Origin: Acinetobacter kanungonis
Lineage (GTDB): Bacteria > Pseudomonadota > Gammaproteobacteria > Pseudomonadales > Moraxellaceae
Reading direction: 5' to 3'
NCBI RefSeq assembly: GCF_009939195.1
Contig: NZ_JAACKC010000006.1
Coordinates: forward strand, 62,001 to 126,000
Length of the DNA stretch: 64,000 nt
This document shows positions 8,410-16,769 of this stretch, piece by piece (position 1 is the first letter of the stretch; every line of letters begins with the position of its first letter). The notes beneath the pieces are model-generated. The model did no database searches and was not told the DNA's origin. It worked only from the letters and a program-made list of their open reading frames with translations. Made by a program: the position numbers and the translations under genes.

Positions 8410-9570
8410 ATGTATGACTTTCAGTTTCAAACAGTTTCCCGAATTATTTCAGGCTTAGGTTCAATTCAAAAACTTCGCACAATTTTAACTGAACAGCGTT
8501 GTCAAAAAGTATTGCTGGTTACTGACAATGGCATGCTGCAACAGCAATTACATCTTCCACTTCTAGAAATTTTAGAACATATTCATTTGCCCTATGTGAT
8601 ATATGCCGATGTGATTGCCGATCCACCTGAACAGATTGTCCATGCAGCGGTGGAATTTGCTATACAGGAGCAGGTTGATACTGTGATTGGTTTTGGTGGC
8701 GGCAGCTCCCTCGATGTCGCGAAGCTGATTGCTGTGTTGGCTCATCCTGATCAACAACAAAAATTATCAGATTTGTATGGGATCAATCAGGCCAAACCAC
8801 CTCGATTACCCTTAATTTTAGTTCCGACCACTGCAGGCACAGGTTCTGAAGTCACGCCTATTTCGATTGTGACTACTGGTGAAACCACAAAAATGGGAAT
8901 TGTTGCCCCTGTACTCTATGCCGACGCAGCCATTTTGGATGCCACCTTCACTCAAAACCTTCCCACACATATCACTGCGGCAACAGGGATTGACGCGATG
9001 GTGCATGCCATCGAAGCCTACACCTCTAAAATCAAGAAAAACCTGTATGCCGATATGCTGGCTAAACAAGCCCTGCGACTGTTAAATCAAAACCTGAAAC
9101 TGGTACTGGAAGATGGTTCGAACCTGCAAACCCGCCAGAATATGCTGAATGGTTCCATGTTTGCGGGTCAAGCTTTTGCCAACGCGCCTGTTGGTGCTGT
9201 ACATGCACTGGCTTATCCTTTGGGGGGGCATTTTCATATTTCGCATGGGCATAGCAATGCTTTGGTATTGACGGAAGTCTTGAAATTCAACGCACCGCAT
9301 GCCAAGCATTTATATGCGGAACTCATGACTTGGATGGATCCTTATAGTACGGGCTGTACTGATGGATTATGTGATTTATTTATTGATCATATGCAAAATC
9401 ATCTAGACAGCAGTGGTTTAACCTTGAAGCTCAATGCACTGAATGTACCTGAAAATGCGATTGCCCAACTGGCACAGGATGCGATGCTGCAAACGCGACT
9501 GTTACAGAACAATCCACGTGATCTTACCCAGCGTGATGCAGAACAAATTTACCAAGCCATTTACGCTTAA
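8410..9570 (+). CDS. Iron-containing alcohol dehydrogenase
   Basis: 386 residues from ATG 8410, preceded by GAGAAGGAA; a TTG at 8404 would add only two residues. Group III (Fe-type) alcohol dehydrogenase: NAD-binding GFGGGSSLDVAKLIAV (about 94-109), PTTAGTGSEVTPISIV (about 137-152), metal ligands in the region TAATGIDAMVHAIEAY and the His-rich HALAYPLGGHFHISHGH at about 264-280. It should interconvert alcohols and aldehydes with NAD(P)H in the cytosol. The substrate cannot be told. A thioesterase gene follows 30 nt later on the same strand. Confidence 0.92.
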   Translation: MYDFQFQTVSRIISGLGSIQKLRTILTEQRCQKVLLVTDNGMLQQQLHLPLLEILEHIHLPYVIYADVIADPPEQIVHAAVEFAIQEQVDTVIGFGGGSSLDVAKLIAVLAHPDQQQKLSDLYGINQAKPPRLPLILVPTTAGTGSEVTPISIVTTGETTKMGIVAPVLYADAAILDATFTQNLPTHITAATGIDAMVHAIEAYTSKIKKNLYADMLAKQALRLLNQNLKLVLEDGSNLQTRQNMLNGSMFAGQAFANAPVGAVHALAYPLGGHFHISHGHSNALVLTEVLKFNAPHAKHLYAELMTWMDPYSTGCTDGLCDLFIDHMQNHLDSSGLTLKLNALNVPENAIAQLAQDAMLQTRLLQNNPRDLTQRDAEQIYQAIYA

Positions 9571-9600
9571 CTTCAATCTTTGCAATGGACATGCCCACCA

Positions 9601-10056
9601 ATGAAACCTCAAGCCAAACTCAGAGCAAACTACCCTTTTATTTTTCCCATACAAACACGTTGGTCCGACAATGATATTTACGGGCATGTGAATAATGTTA
9701 ATTACTACAGTTATTTTGATAGCGCAGCCAATGCCCTGCTAATTCAAAAAGCCCATTTTGACATTCACCATTCACCCATTATTGGCTTGGTGGTGAGTTC
9801 ATCTTGCCAGTTTTTACAAGAATTAAGTTATCCCGAAATTATAGAAGTCGGCGTTGCAATTAAACGCATGGGGAACAGTTCATTGGAATACGATTTGGCA
9901 ATTTTTAAAGTCAATCAGGAGGCAGCAGCAGCGCAAGGGCAATTTATTCATGTGTTTGTAGATCGGGAACAACGTAAAAGTACTCCGATCCCGACTCACA
10001 TGCGTCAGGCTCTACAAGCCTATATGCAAGTCGAGCCTGAAACAAAATTTGTCTAA
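9601..10056 (+). CDS. Acyl-CoA thioesterase, hot-dog fold (4HBT/YbgC-like)
   Basis: 151 residues from the ATG at 9601; a TTG at 9580 would add seven residues. The conserved 4HBT signature is at the N-terminus: TRWSDNDIYGHVNNVNYY, with the catalytic Asp and the His-Val-Asn-Asn stretch that begins the central helix. Such enzymes hydrolyse acyl-CoA thioesters. The gene follows the Fe-alcohol dehydrogenase on the same strand and may share its transcript. It ends 3 nt from the convergent dnaX 3' end, with no obvious terminator between. Confidence 0.88.
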   Translation: MKPQAKLRANYPFIFPIQTRWSDNDIYGHVNNVNYYSYFDSAANALLIQKAHFDIHHSPIIGLVVSSSCQFLQELSYPEIIEVGVAIKRMGNSSLEYDLAIFKVNQEAAAAQGQFIHVFVDREQRKSTPIPTHMRQALQAYMQVEPETKFV

Positions 10057-10059
10057 GCC

Positions 10060-12162
10060 TTATTTCAATTGAATATTTTGTAATTCAGCATCAAAACCTT
10101 GGATTAAGTCACGCACCACAGGTTCGGTCTGTAATAGCTCTAAAGCTCGACCATGGGCTTGCTCTTTACGTTGATGCTGCAAAATATACGGTGTGGTTTC
10201 AGTGACTGCACCATATTCAATTTTAAACAAGGTATTCGGCCACTGTTTTTTCAGAGCTTGTTCCAAAGAATGCTGTGATTGTCCTAAAAGCTGCTGATAT
10301 TGCTCAGGTATATGAAAAACAGATTCTGCATCGATATGACCCGTCATGACCCCATGTTGTGCCAACTCTTGCACAGCTGGTGATAACTCACTCTGTCTAA
10401 ACCAATACTCCCACTTACCTAAGGTCCACTCGCCTTCCAAAACCTGTTCTTGCACACGCAAAATATCTTGCGGCATCAAGTTTGATATTGGAGCATCTGA
10501 CGACACTTGTTCAGGTTGGGACTCAATTTCAATTTGTGGCTGCTCAATTGGAGTTTGAACAGTTTGCTGAGGTTCAACCTCTTCAGCAGATAAACTAAAG
10601 AGAGAATCTTGCTCAACTTCTAAATTGGTCAGACTTGGTTCAAGGGAAAGAACATCCGCCGCAATGGTATCTTCAACCGATACTTCTGCTTTTGCATGAT
10701 CTTCAATCGGAGCAATTTCTTCAAACAAGAAATCATCACTGCTAGATTCTGATGAATCTACTGGGGTCGAATCTTCTTCCTCATCCAAATCAAACAGTAC
10801 ATCATCACTGGCAGGATCAAACACGATTTGATCTGGATTACTACTCAGATTGGCAGTTTCTTCAGCCTGTGCAGGTGCTTCTGGTAATAGCGATTCATCC
10901 TGTAGATTTTCCTGAATAACAAGGTTTGCTACAGGTGCTGCAACCTCCACTATTGATTGGATTTGATCTTGCTGAGCTTCAACTACGACATTGCTATGCG
11001 CTACAGCTTGTTCAGTCACCAACACAGGCGCAGATTGAATTTGTGTAGCAGGTGCAGAGACCAAGACTTCATTCGGTTGTAATGGTCTAAATGCCAACAA
11101 ACGCAGCACACACATTTCAAACCCTTGTTCTTGAGTCACCGCAAGTTGTAAGTCTGCGCGACCTTTACAGGCAATTTGGTAATACAGCTGTAAATCTTGA
11201 TCGGCAATCAACTGCGATAGCTGGGAAATTTTTTGATTAATTTCCGCACTATATTTAAGGCTTAAATCAGGTAAATATTGCAACAATGCCAATTCATGCA
11301 GTGTCGAAATTAACTGATCTAAAACTAAAGAAACATCTAAAGCTTGCTGTCTAAATTGCAGTAAGAGTTGGCTGACGCGTGCTTTCTGATTTTGGTGAAT
11401 TGCCAACAACAAATCATAAATGATGGTGCGGTCAATCAAGCCTAACATCTCTTTGACATCTTGATGTTGAATGGCACCTTGACCATAAGCAATTGCTTGA
11501 TCAGTTAAAGACAAGGCATCACGCAATGAGCCTTGCGCAGATTCAGCAATCTGCCAGATTGCATCTTGCTGTGCAGGAATCTGTTCTTTTTCTAAAATAC
11601 AGGTCAAATGCTCCGTAATTTCATCCACCGCCAAAGGACGCAATGTAAATTGCAAACAACGGGAAATTACTGTAATTGGTAGTTTTTGCGGATCTGTAGT
11701 CGCGAATAAGAACTTCACATGCTCTGGTGGTTCTTCTAAGGTTTTGAGCAAGGCATTAAAAGAGTGTGTCGAGAGCATGTGTACTTCATCAATCAGGTAC
11801 ACTTTATAACGACCCTGAGTCGGCGCATAAGGCACGTTATCTAGCAGTTCACGTGTATCTTCGACTTTGGTGCGCGAAGCCGCATCAATTTCGATTAAAT
11901 CGATAAAGCGACCTTCATTCACCGCCTTACACGTTGCACACACTTCACACGGCGTTGCGGTTACGCCAGTTTCACAGTTTAAGCATTTGGCTAAAATACG
12001 TGCAATCGTCGTTTTCCCTACGCCACGTGTGCCCGTAAACAAATAAGCATGGTGTAAACGACCACGTTCTAAGGCACTGCTCAGTGCACGTGACACATGG
12101 TTTTGACCCACCAATTCATTAAAATTACGAGGACGGTATTTACGCGCAAGTACTTGATACAT
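10060..12162 (-). CDS. dnaX: DNA polymerase III subunit gamma/tau
   Basis: 700 residues. Clamp-loader ATPase of the replisome. Walker A is GTRGVGKTT at residues 44-52; a zinc-binding cluster CLNCETG...CEVCATC follows, then the Walker B region YLIDEVHML, sensor LFATTDPQKLP and the SRC motif (VISRCLQF). Domain III ends near residue 360. Residues about 370-560 are an acidic, Gln/Glu/Ser-rich linker, and the end carries the tau C-terminal domain (GEWTLGKWEYWFRQ). AAAGGAG precedes the ATG. I see no convincing E. coli-like slippery site plus pseudoknot after the ATPase core, so a separate frameshifted gamma form is not supported by sequence. Confidence 0.96.
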   Translation of the reverse strand: MYQVLARKYRPRNFNELVGQNHVSRALSSALERGRLHHAYLFTGTRGVGKTTIARILAKCLNCETGVTATPCEVCATCKAVNEGRFIDLIEIDAASRTKVEDTRELLDNVPYAPTQGRYKVYLIDEVHMLSTHSFNALLKTLEEPPEHVKFLFATTDPQKLPITVISRCLQFTLRPLAVDEITEHLTCILEKEQIPAQQDAIWQIAESAQGSLRDALSLTDQAIAYGQGAIQHQDVKEMLGLIDRTIIYDLLLAIHQNQKARVSQLLLQFRQQALDVSLVLDQLISTLHELALLQYLPDLSLKYSAEINQKISQLSQLIADQDLQLYYQIACKGRADLQLAVTQEQGFEMCVLRLLAFRPLQPNEVLVSAPATQIQSAPVLVTEQAVAHSNVVVEAQQDQIQSIVEVAAPVANLVIQENLQDESLLPEAPAQAEETANLSSNPDQIVFDPASDDVLFDLDEEEDSTPVDSSESSSDDFLFEEIAPIEDHAKAEVSVEDTIAADVLSLEPSLTNLEVEQDSLFSLSAEEVEPQQTVQTPIEQPQIEIESQPEQVSSDAPISNLMPQDILRVQEQVLEGEWTLGKWEYWFRQSELSPAVQELAQHGVMTGHIDAESVFHIPEQYQQLLGQSQHSLEQALKKQWPNTLFKIEYGAVTETTPYILQHQRKEQAHGRALELLQTEPVVRDLIQGFDAELQNIQLK

Positions 12163-12268
12163 GTATGCTCCTTTTCACAGGTCTAAGCATACTGTTTTTT
12201 TGCTCAAGAGTGAATGAACAATCTTAAAGGGAGTGGATGATTGGGGAAATTAAACACGTTGTAGCGAC

Positions 12269-12739
12269 TTAAGCCTTTGGATTAGTCAAATCCAAAGTAA
12301 AATCTGGATATGCCTGATAATGTTCTGCGGTTCGATCTTCTAAAATTTCCAACACCAAATGATTTACATCCAGTTGAATTAAATTACGTTGTTTTACATT
12401 CATCAATTCAATTTTAGTTTGTGCATAATCGATAAAACGCAGTTGCCCTGTGAAAGTTTCAATTTCACTCTCTGTACTTAGACTCTCACGTTTCAATTCA
12501 TAAGTCATATTGGGATACAGAACCAAATCGACTGCCATACCTGGACATTCTCCACATCGAGACATACATCCCATGCAGGGCGTTGTACCTTGGTAATGAC
12601 CAACCCATTGCATCGCTTGAGCTTGTGTTGCAGTTTCAGCGAATTCAGCCTTATTCAATTGATTTTTAGACTGCTCTTCCTTCTGACAACCCACCAAAAG
12701 ACTGGTTGCGATTAAAGGAATCAAAATAGGTTTATTCAT
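12269..12739 (-). CDS. NlpE-like copper/envelope-stress lipoprotein
   Basis: 156 residues. A lipoprotein signal ends in the lipobox LLVGC (Cys18), so the protein should be membrane-anchored after lipidation. The mature part contains GHYQGTTPCMGCMSRCGEC, which matches the start of the NlpE N-terminal domain (GxYxGxxPCxxC) but with two extra cysteines in a second C-x2-C. In E. coli NlpE triggers the Cpx response on surface contact and copper stress. Only the N-terminal NlpE domain is present here; the C-terminal OB domain is missing. It lies between dnaX and a serine esterase on the same strand with sizeable gaps, so it is probably monocistronic. Confidence 0.72.
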   Translation of the reverse strand: MNKPILIPLIATSLLVGCQKEEQSKNQLNKAEFAETATQAQAMQWVGHYQGTTPCMGCMSRCGECPGMAVDLVLYPNMTYELKRESLSTESEIETFTGQLRFIDYAQTKIELMNVKQRNLIQLDVNHLVLEILEDRTAEHYQAYPDFTLDLTNPKA

Positions 12740-12812
12740 CGACCCGATCTATAGACTTTTAAAACGCGCACACCTTAGCACAGTTTAGGCCAAGGAATGA
12801 AAACCAAGTCAC

Positions 12813-14072
12813 CTAAAACCAGCCCTTACGTCCCTTCAGAATCGCATCAGCACAACGTAAGGTTTCCTGTGTTAAGCCCCACAAACGATAATCCCCTGTG
12901 ATAGATGCCGTAGAGAAATTATGCGTATAGGCAAAACTTAATTGACGTTCTGGATCACACCAAGCACCAGACCCATTAAAACCAATATGACCAAAACCTT
13001 TAGACACCTGTTTCCCCAAAGTCAAAACACGGTGATAACCTAAGCGCCAATGCATGGGAAGCGGCATGATGCGGTCACGATGACGATACTGAATCTGTGA
13101 CATACGCTGGAAAATTTCAGGTTTTATCAATTGATGCTGTTGCCATTGCCCCCCTTGTGCCAACATGGCATAAATTTTGGCTAGGCTTTCGGCCGAAAAA
13201 ACCCCATTGGCGGCAGGAATCACGGCTTGCAAACCTTGCTCACTAAAGAAACTAAAATTTTTCATGCCTTTGGGAATCATGGCATCCTGAAAATCTTGTG
13301 GATTTTGACCCGACCATTGCGACACTCGATCCATCAAGGACATCTGCTTCGCTTGCTTATTCACTTTTGATGATTGGGGTTTTGAGTCAACTGGAATTGA
13401 CCTTGCAAAAGGTTTAGCAACATTTCCAAGGCTTTGATACGGTACACCAAAATATGCATTTTCAATGTCGAGTGGTTGTAGCAAATATTGCTGCATCAGA
13501 CCTGAAAGGCTCCGCCCCGTGGCTTTTTCTAAGGTTGCACCCACCAACCAACCAAATGTAAGTGGCTGATATGCGGCATCTTCACCAACCGCAAAACGCG
13601 GCTGAGCTTTCGCAACATGCTCTAACATTGCATCCCAATCTGCCATTTGCGATGCATCTTGAATGATATTGCGAATGTCATACAAACCACTTTGATGACT
13701 TAGCACATCGGCTAAGCTAATGTTCGCTTTGCCATTTTGGGCAAATTCAGGCCAATACGCTGCAATCGGTTGGTCATAATCCAGCAATCCCTGACTCACC
13801 AGAATATGTGCCAAGGTTGCCAACACACCTTTACCAGTTGAATAACAGACCGATAATGTGTCTTGTTCCCAATCTTCAGTTGCCGACTTTTTCCCCATAC
13901 AAATATCAACCACTTTTTGCCCTTGGAAATAGACACAAAGTGCCGCACCGCCCTGATGCATACGTGGATACTGAAAACGACTAAACATTTCTGCTAAATC
14001 TGTAAAACTTGAAGTTACATCACCTTGATATCGATCTGGTCGAGCGGATAAATATGCTTTAAGTTCCTTCAT
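12813..14072 (-). CDS. Serine hydrolase of the beta-lactamase/class C esterase family
   Basis: 419 residues without an evident signal peptide, so probably cytoplasmic. The class C beta-lactamase/EstB fold is indicated by the Ser-x-x-Lys motif in CYSTGKGVLATLAHIL (about residues 84-99), the Tyr-containing stretch YQPLTFGWLVGATLEKATG and a C-terminal HIGFNGSGAWCDPE in the position of the KTG/HxG motif. Relatives hydrolyse short-chain esters rather than beta-lactams. AAGGAG lies 5 nt before the ATG. A resistance role should not be assumed. Confidence 0.85.
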   Translation of the reverse strand: MKELKAYLSARPDRYQGDVTSSFTDLAEMFSRFQYPRMHQGGAALCVYFQGQKVVDICMGKKSATEDWEQDTLSVCYSTGKGVLATLAHILVSQGLLDYDQPIAAYWPEFAQNGKANISLADVLSHQSGLYDIRNIIQDASQMADWDAMLEHVAKAQPRFAVGEDAAYQPLTFGWLVGATLEKATGRSLSGLMQQYLLQPLDIENAYFGVPYQSLGNVAKPFARSIPVDSKPQSSKVNKQAKQMSLMDRVSQWSGQNPQDFQDAMIPKGMKNFSFFSEQGLQAVIPAANGVFSAESLAKIYAMLAQGGQWQQHQLIKPEIFQRMSQIQYRHRDRIMPLPMHWRLGYHRVLTLGKQVSKGFGHIGFNGSGAWCDPERQLSFAYTHNFSTASITGDYRLWGLTQETLRCADAILKGRKGWF

Positions 14073-14116
14073 GTCATCTCCTTATTATTTCTTGTTATTT
14101 ATACCTTTCTAAATAA

Positions 14117-14145
14117 AAAGCCCAAATTTTAACAACTTGGGCTTT
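14117..14145 (-). terminator. Terminator after the MaoC dehydratase gene
   Basis: Inverted arms AAAGCCCAA / TTGGGCTTT flanked by A/T tracts, immediately beyond the 3' end of the gene at 14159. Confidence 0.75.
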
Positions 14146-14158
14146 ATTTAGTGAGTGT

Positions 14159-15013
14159 TTAGCGTGCAGTAATATGACCAGTTACATGCGGTTTTTTATT
14201 CTTACTGTTTTGAATAAGAAAATCGATATTTTTCCCTTCCTGTGCAGTTAAAAATTCAACTTTAGAAGGTAAATACATTGGCAGTTTAAACCACACATCT
14301 GCCTCATAACTGTCTGGCAAACTTAAATTGGCCAAGGCTTTGGCTTTACTCCACATCCCATGCGCAATCGCTTGTTTAAACCCAAAGGCTTTCGCAGTCA
14401 GTGCGTGAATATGGATAAGATTAAAGTCACCTGAAGTTAAGGCATAACGGCGACCTGTATTTTCAGACACAGACCATTCGGCTTGTACTGCATAATTTGG
14501 GCGAGTTTCTTCTTTTGCATTCGTTGCAGCTTTTGCATCTGTCTTTTGACGCGCAAGATACGTTGTGACGCCCTGCATGACCACTTCATTACCCACTTTT
14601 GCAGTGGTAATGAAATCAAACTGTACACCTTTATCGTGCGGCTTCAATTCACCAAACTGACATGACAGGCTTAAACTTTCATTGACACCGATCTTACGAC
14701 TTTGCGAAACCTGATTACGGATATGTACCAGACCTAAAATTGCAAAAGGAAATGCCTCTTGCGTCATCATATGCATTTGTAGGCTTTGCGATAATACCGC
14801 CAAATAAATAGCAGGAATGTAGCCATTATTTTTAAAACCACATACTTCGTTATAGGCTTTTAGATGTTTTGGATCAACTTTAAAAGAATCCACCACATAT
14901 TCAACTTGCGGCAGGACTTTTTCGCCTTTCGGCTTTTTAAAAATGAGTCCCTGCACAATTTTTGGATAAGCCAAATAAGGTTTCGGAAGTTGAGAAAAAT
15001 GGCGCGTATTCAT
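14159..15013 (-). CDS. MaoC-like (R)-hydratase/dehydratase (HtdX type)
   Basis: 284 residues. The C-terminal half carries the hydratase 2 signature SGDFNLIHIHALTAKAFG followed by AIAHGMWSKAKAL, with the catalytic Asp and His; the N-terminal half looks like a degenerate second hot-dog domain. Length and layout match the double-hot-dog 3-hydroxyacyl-thioester dehydratase HtdX. It should interconvert 3-hydroxyacyl and trans-2-enoyl thioesters. It follows the FabG4-like reductase gene on the same strand (121-nt gap holding a palindrome), and with the divergent thiolase forms a three-step acyl-thioester module. Confidence 0.85.
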   Translation of the reverse strand: MNTRHFSQLPKPYLAYPKIVQGLIFKKPKGEKVLPQVEYVVDSFKVDPKHLKAYNEVCGFKNNGYIPAIYLAVLSQSLQMHMMTQEAFPFAILGLVHIRNQVSQSRKIGVNESLSLSCQFGELKPHDKGVQFDFITTAKVGNEVVMQGVTTYLARQKTDAKAATNAKEETRPNYAVQAEWSVSENTGRRYALTSGDFNLIHIHALTAKAFGFKQAIAHGMWSKAKALANLSLPDSYEADVWFKLPMYLPSKVEFLTAQEGKNIDFLIQNSKNKKPHVTGHITAR

Positions 15014-15075
15014 GTTGAACCTTTTAATTATAAATCTAACTTTTAAGTTATTACTGTACTTGAGTAACGTATCCA

Positions 15076-15098
15076 GTAGGGTGAAGCGCTCACCCTAC
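15076..15098. repeat. REP-like palindrome between reductase and dehydratase genes
   Basis: Perfect 9-bp arms GTAGGGTGA / TCACCCTAC with a 5-nt AGCGC loop. No T tract follows, so it does not look like a simple terminator. It could act as a REP element or an mRNA processing/stability hairpin within the operon. Confidence 0.6.
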
Positions 15099-15134
15099 AG
15101 GTTATTTCACTTCATATCTTATACAAGAGAGTAT

Positions 15135-16526
15135 TTAAGCACCTAATAAACTTTGTCCACATACGCGAACAACGTTACCGTTTAAACCTGTTGAAGCGGC
15201 AGAAGCAAACAAAGCAATCGTTTCAGCGACATCGACAGGTAAACCACCTTGGCTCATTGAGTTCATACGGCGACCTGCTTCACGAATAGCAAAAGGAATC
15301 GCTGCGGTCATTTGCGTTTCAATGAAACCTGGAGCAACGGCATTAATGGTTATACCATTATTTAAGATTGGTGCTGTAAATTTCACCACACCAATCACGC
15401 CTGCTTTTGACGCTGCATAGTTGGTTTGGCCTAAATTACCCGCAATACCTGAAATTGAAGAGACACAAATAATGCGACCATTGGCATTCAAACCATCATG
15501 TTCTAGCAAATAATCATTGACACGTTCAATCGCGGACAAGTTAATGTTAATGACCAAGTCCCAAAGCTCTGGCTTCATGTTCGCCAAAGTTTTGTCACGG
15601 GTAATGCCTGCATTATGCACAATAATATCGACACCACCTCGTGCTGCTGCAGCGGCTTTAATTTTTTCACCTGCGTCTGCAGCCGTAATATCAATCGCTA
15701 AAGTTGAACCGCCAATTTCCCCCGCAACACGGTCCAAATCGGCTTGTTGCTGTGGCACGTCTAAACAAATGACATGCGCACCATCACGTGAGAGTACATG
15801 TGCAATGGCTTCACCAATTCCACGGCTCGCACCTGTCACGACTGCAGTTTTGCCTGCAAGCGGTTTAACCCAATCCACATCAACCACATCTGCCTGAGAA
15901 ACTCGAATGACTTGACCTGAAACATAAGCAGAACGAGGAGATAATGCGAAACGTAAAGTCGATTCTAGGTTTGCCTCTGCACCCTCATCGACATACACCA
16001 ATTGTGCTGCAATCCCCTTTTTGAATTCTTTACCGACAGATTTTACAAAGCCTTCTAAAGCACGTTGTGCAATCGCTTGTTTCACGGTTTTAGCAGATTC
16101 AGGTGTGGTGCCAATGACAATCACACGACCTGAAGCAAGAATTTGACGTGAAATTGGGTTAAAGAAGTTATACAGCTCTTTCAATTGTTCAGAGTTTTGG
16201 ATACCCGAAGCATCAAACACCACCGCCTTAAATTTCGATTCACGATCACCCTCATTAAAGGCACTCAGTTTTAAACCTTTAGTCGCAGCAACTTGTTGTA
16301 ATTCTGCATTGTTGCCTGCATAGCTGTTGGCATGAATATTGGCAAGTACTTGAGAAATAGCCCCAGACAAGGTGCTGTTTGGTGCTGCACCCACTAAAAC
16401 AGCACCCTTAATGACTGGTGTTGCAGACTCAAAACGATCTAAAAACGTCGGGGCTGGTAAACCTAAATTTTTAATGACAAATTTACCAATTGGAGATTTT
16501 GCGAATGCTTGGTATTGGTCAGTCAT
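15135..16526 (-). CDS. 3-oxoacyl-ACP/CoA reductase, long FabG4-type SDR
   Basis: 463 residues, about twice the normal FabG length. Residues about 1-205 form a degenerate flavodoxin/Rossmann-like domain. The C-terminal half is a complete short-chain dehydrogenase: TAVVTGASRGIGEAIAHVL (cofactor loop), HNAGITRDKT, the catalytic Ser in CVSSISGIAG and NYAASKAGVIG (Tyr-x3-Lys), then VAPGFIETQMT. This matches the high-molecular-weight reductase FabG4, which uses NADH to reduce 3-ketoacyl thioesters. It is divergent from the thiolase gene and upstream of the MaoC dehydratase, the same order as Rv0243-Rv0242c-Rv0241c in mycobacteria. Confidence 0.9.
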   Translation of the reverse strand: MTDQYQAFAKSPIGKFVIKNLGLPAPTFLDRFESATPVIKGAVLVGAAPNSTLSGAISQVLANIHANSYAGNNAELQQVAATKGLKLSAFNEGDRESKFKAVVFDASGIQNSEQLKELYNFFNPISRQILASGRVIVIGTTPESAKTVKQAIAQRALEGFVKSVGKEFKKGIAAQLVYVDEGAEANLESTLRFALSPRSAYVSGQVIRVSQADVVDVDWVKPLAGKTAVVTGASRGIGEAIAHVLSRDGAHVICLDVPQQQADLDRVAGEIGGSTLAIDITAADAGEKIKAAAAARGGVDIIVHNAGITRDKTLANMKPELWDLVININLSAIERVNDYLLEHDGLNANGRIICVSSISGIAGNLGQTNYAASKAGVIGVVKFTAPILNNGITINAVAPGFIETQMTAAIPFAIREAGRRMNSMSQGGLPVDVAETIALFASAASTGLNGNVVRVCGQSLLGA

Positions 16527-16769
16527 GTTTATTATCTCTCAAAACTAATTAAATTTATTTGATGGCTTTTAAACTACTGTTTAACTTCAATATCATGCCA
16601 AAGACATAGATTTCAATAGACCCATCAGTTTCCGTTGAATCATACTTGAGTTAATCCAGCGATGACTTGACCCGAATGTATTCTGCAATGTCATTGTAGT
16701 CAATTCGAGCTATGCTGTATTGTGTTAATGTACACCTCAAGAATACTCTAACATGCTTGGAAAAGCCTT

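Noticed and set aside
10230-10260. A6 run in dnaX (CTGAAAAAACAG on the coding strand) as a programmed frameshift site
   Set aside because: It lies in the tau C-terminal domain, far past the position where a gamma form would end, and no supporting structure is visible.
12813-14072. AmpC-type antibiotic-resistance beta-lactamase
   Set aside because: The protein has no export signal, and the spacing and sequence of motifs fit EstB-type esterases rather than a periplasmic beta-lactamase.
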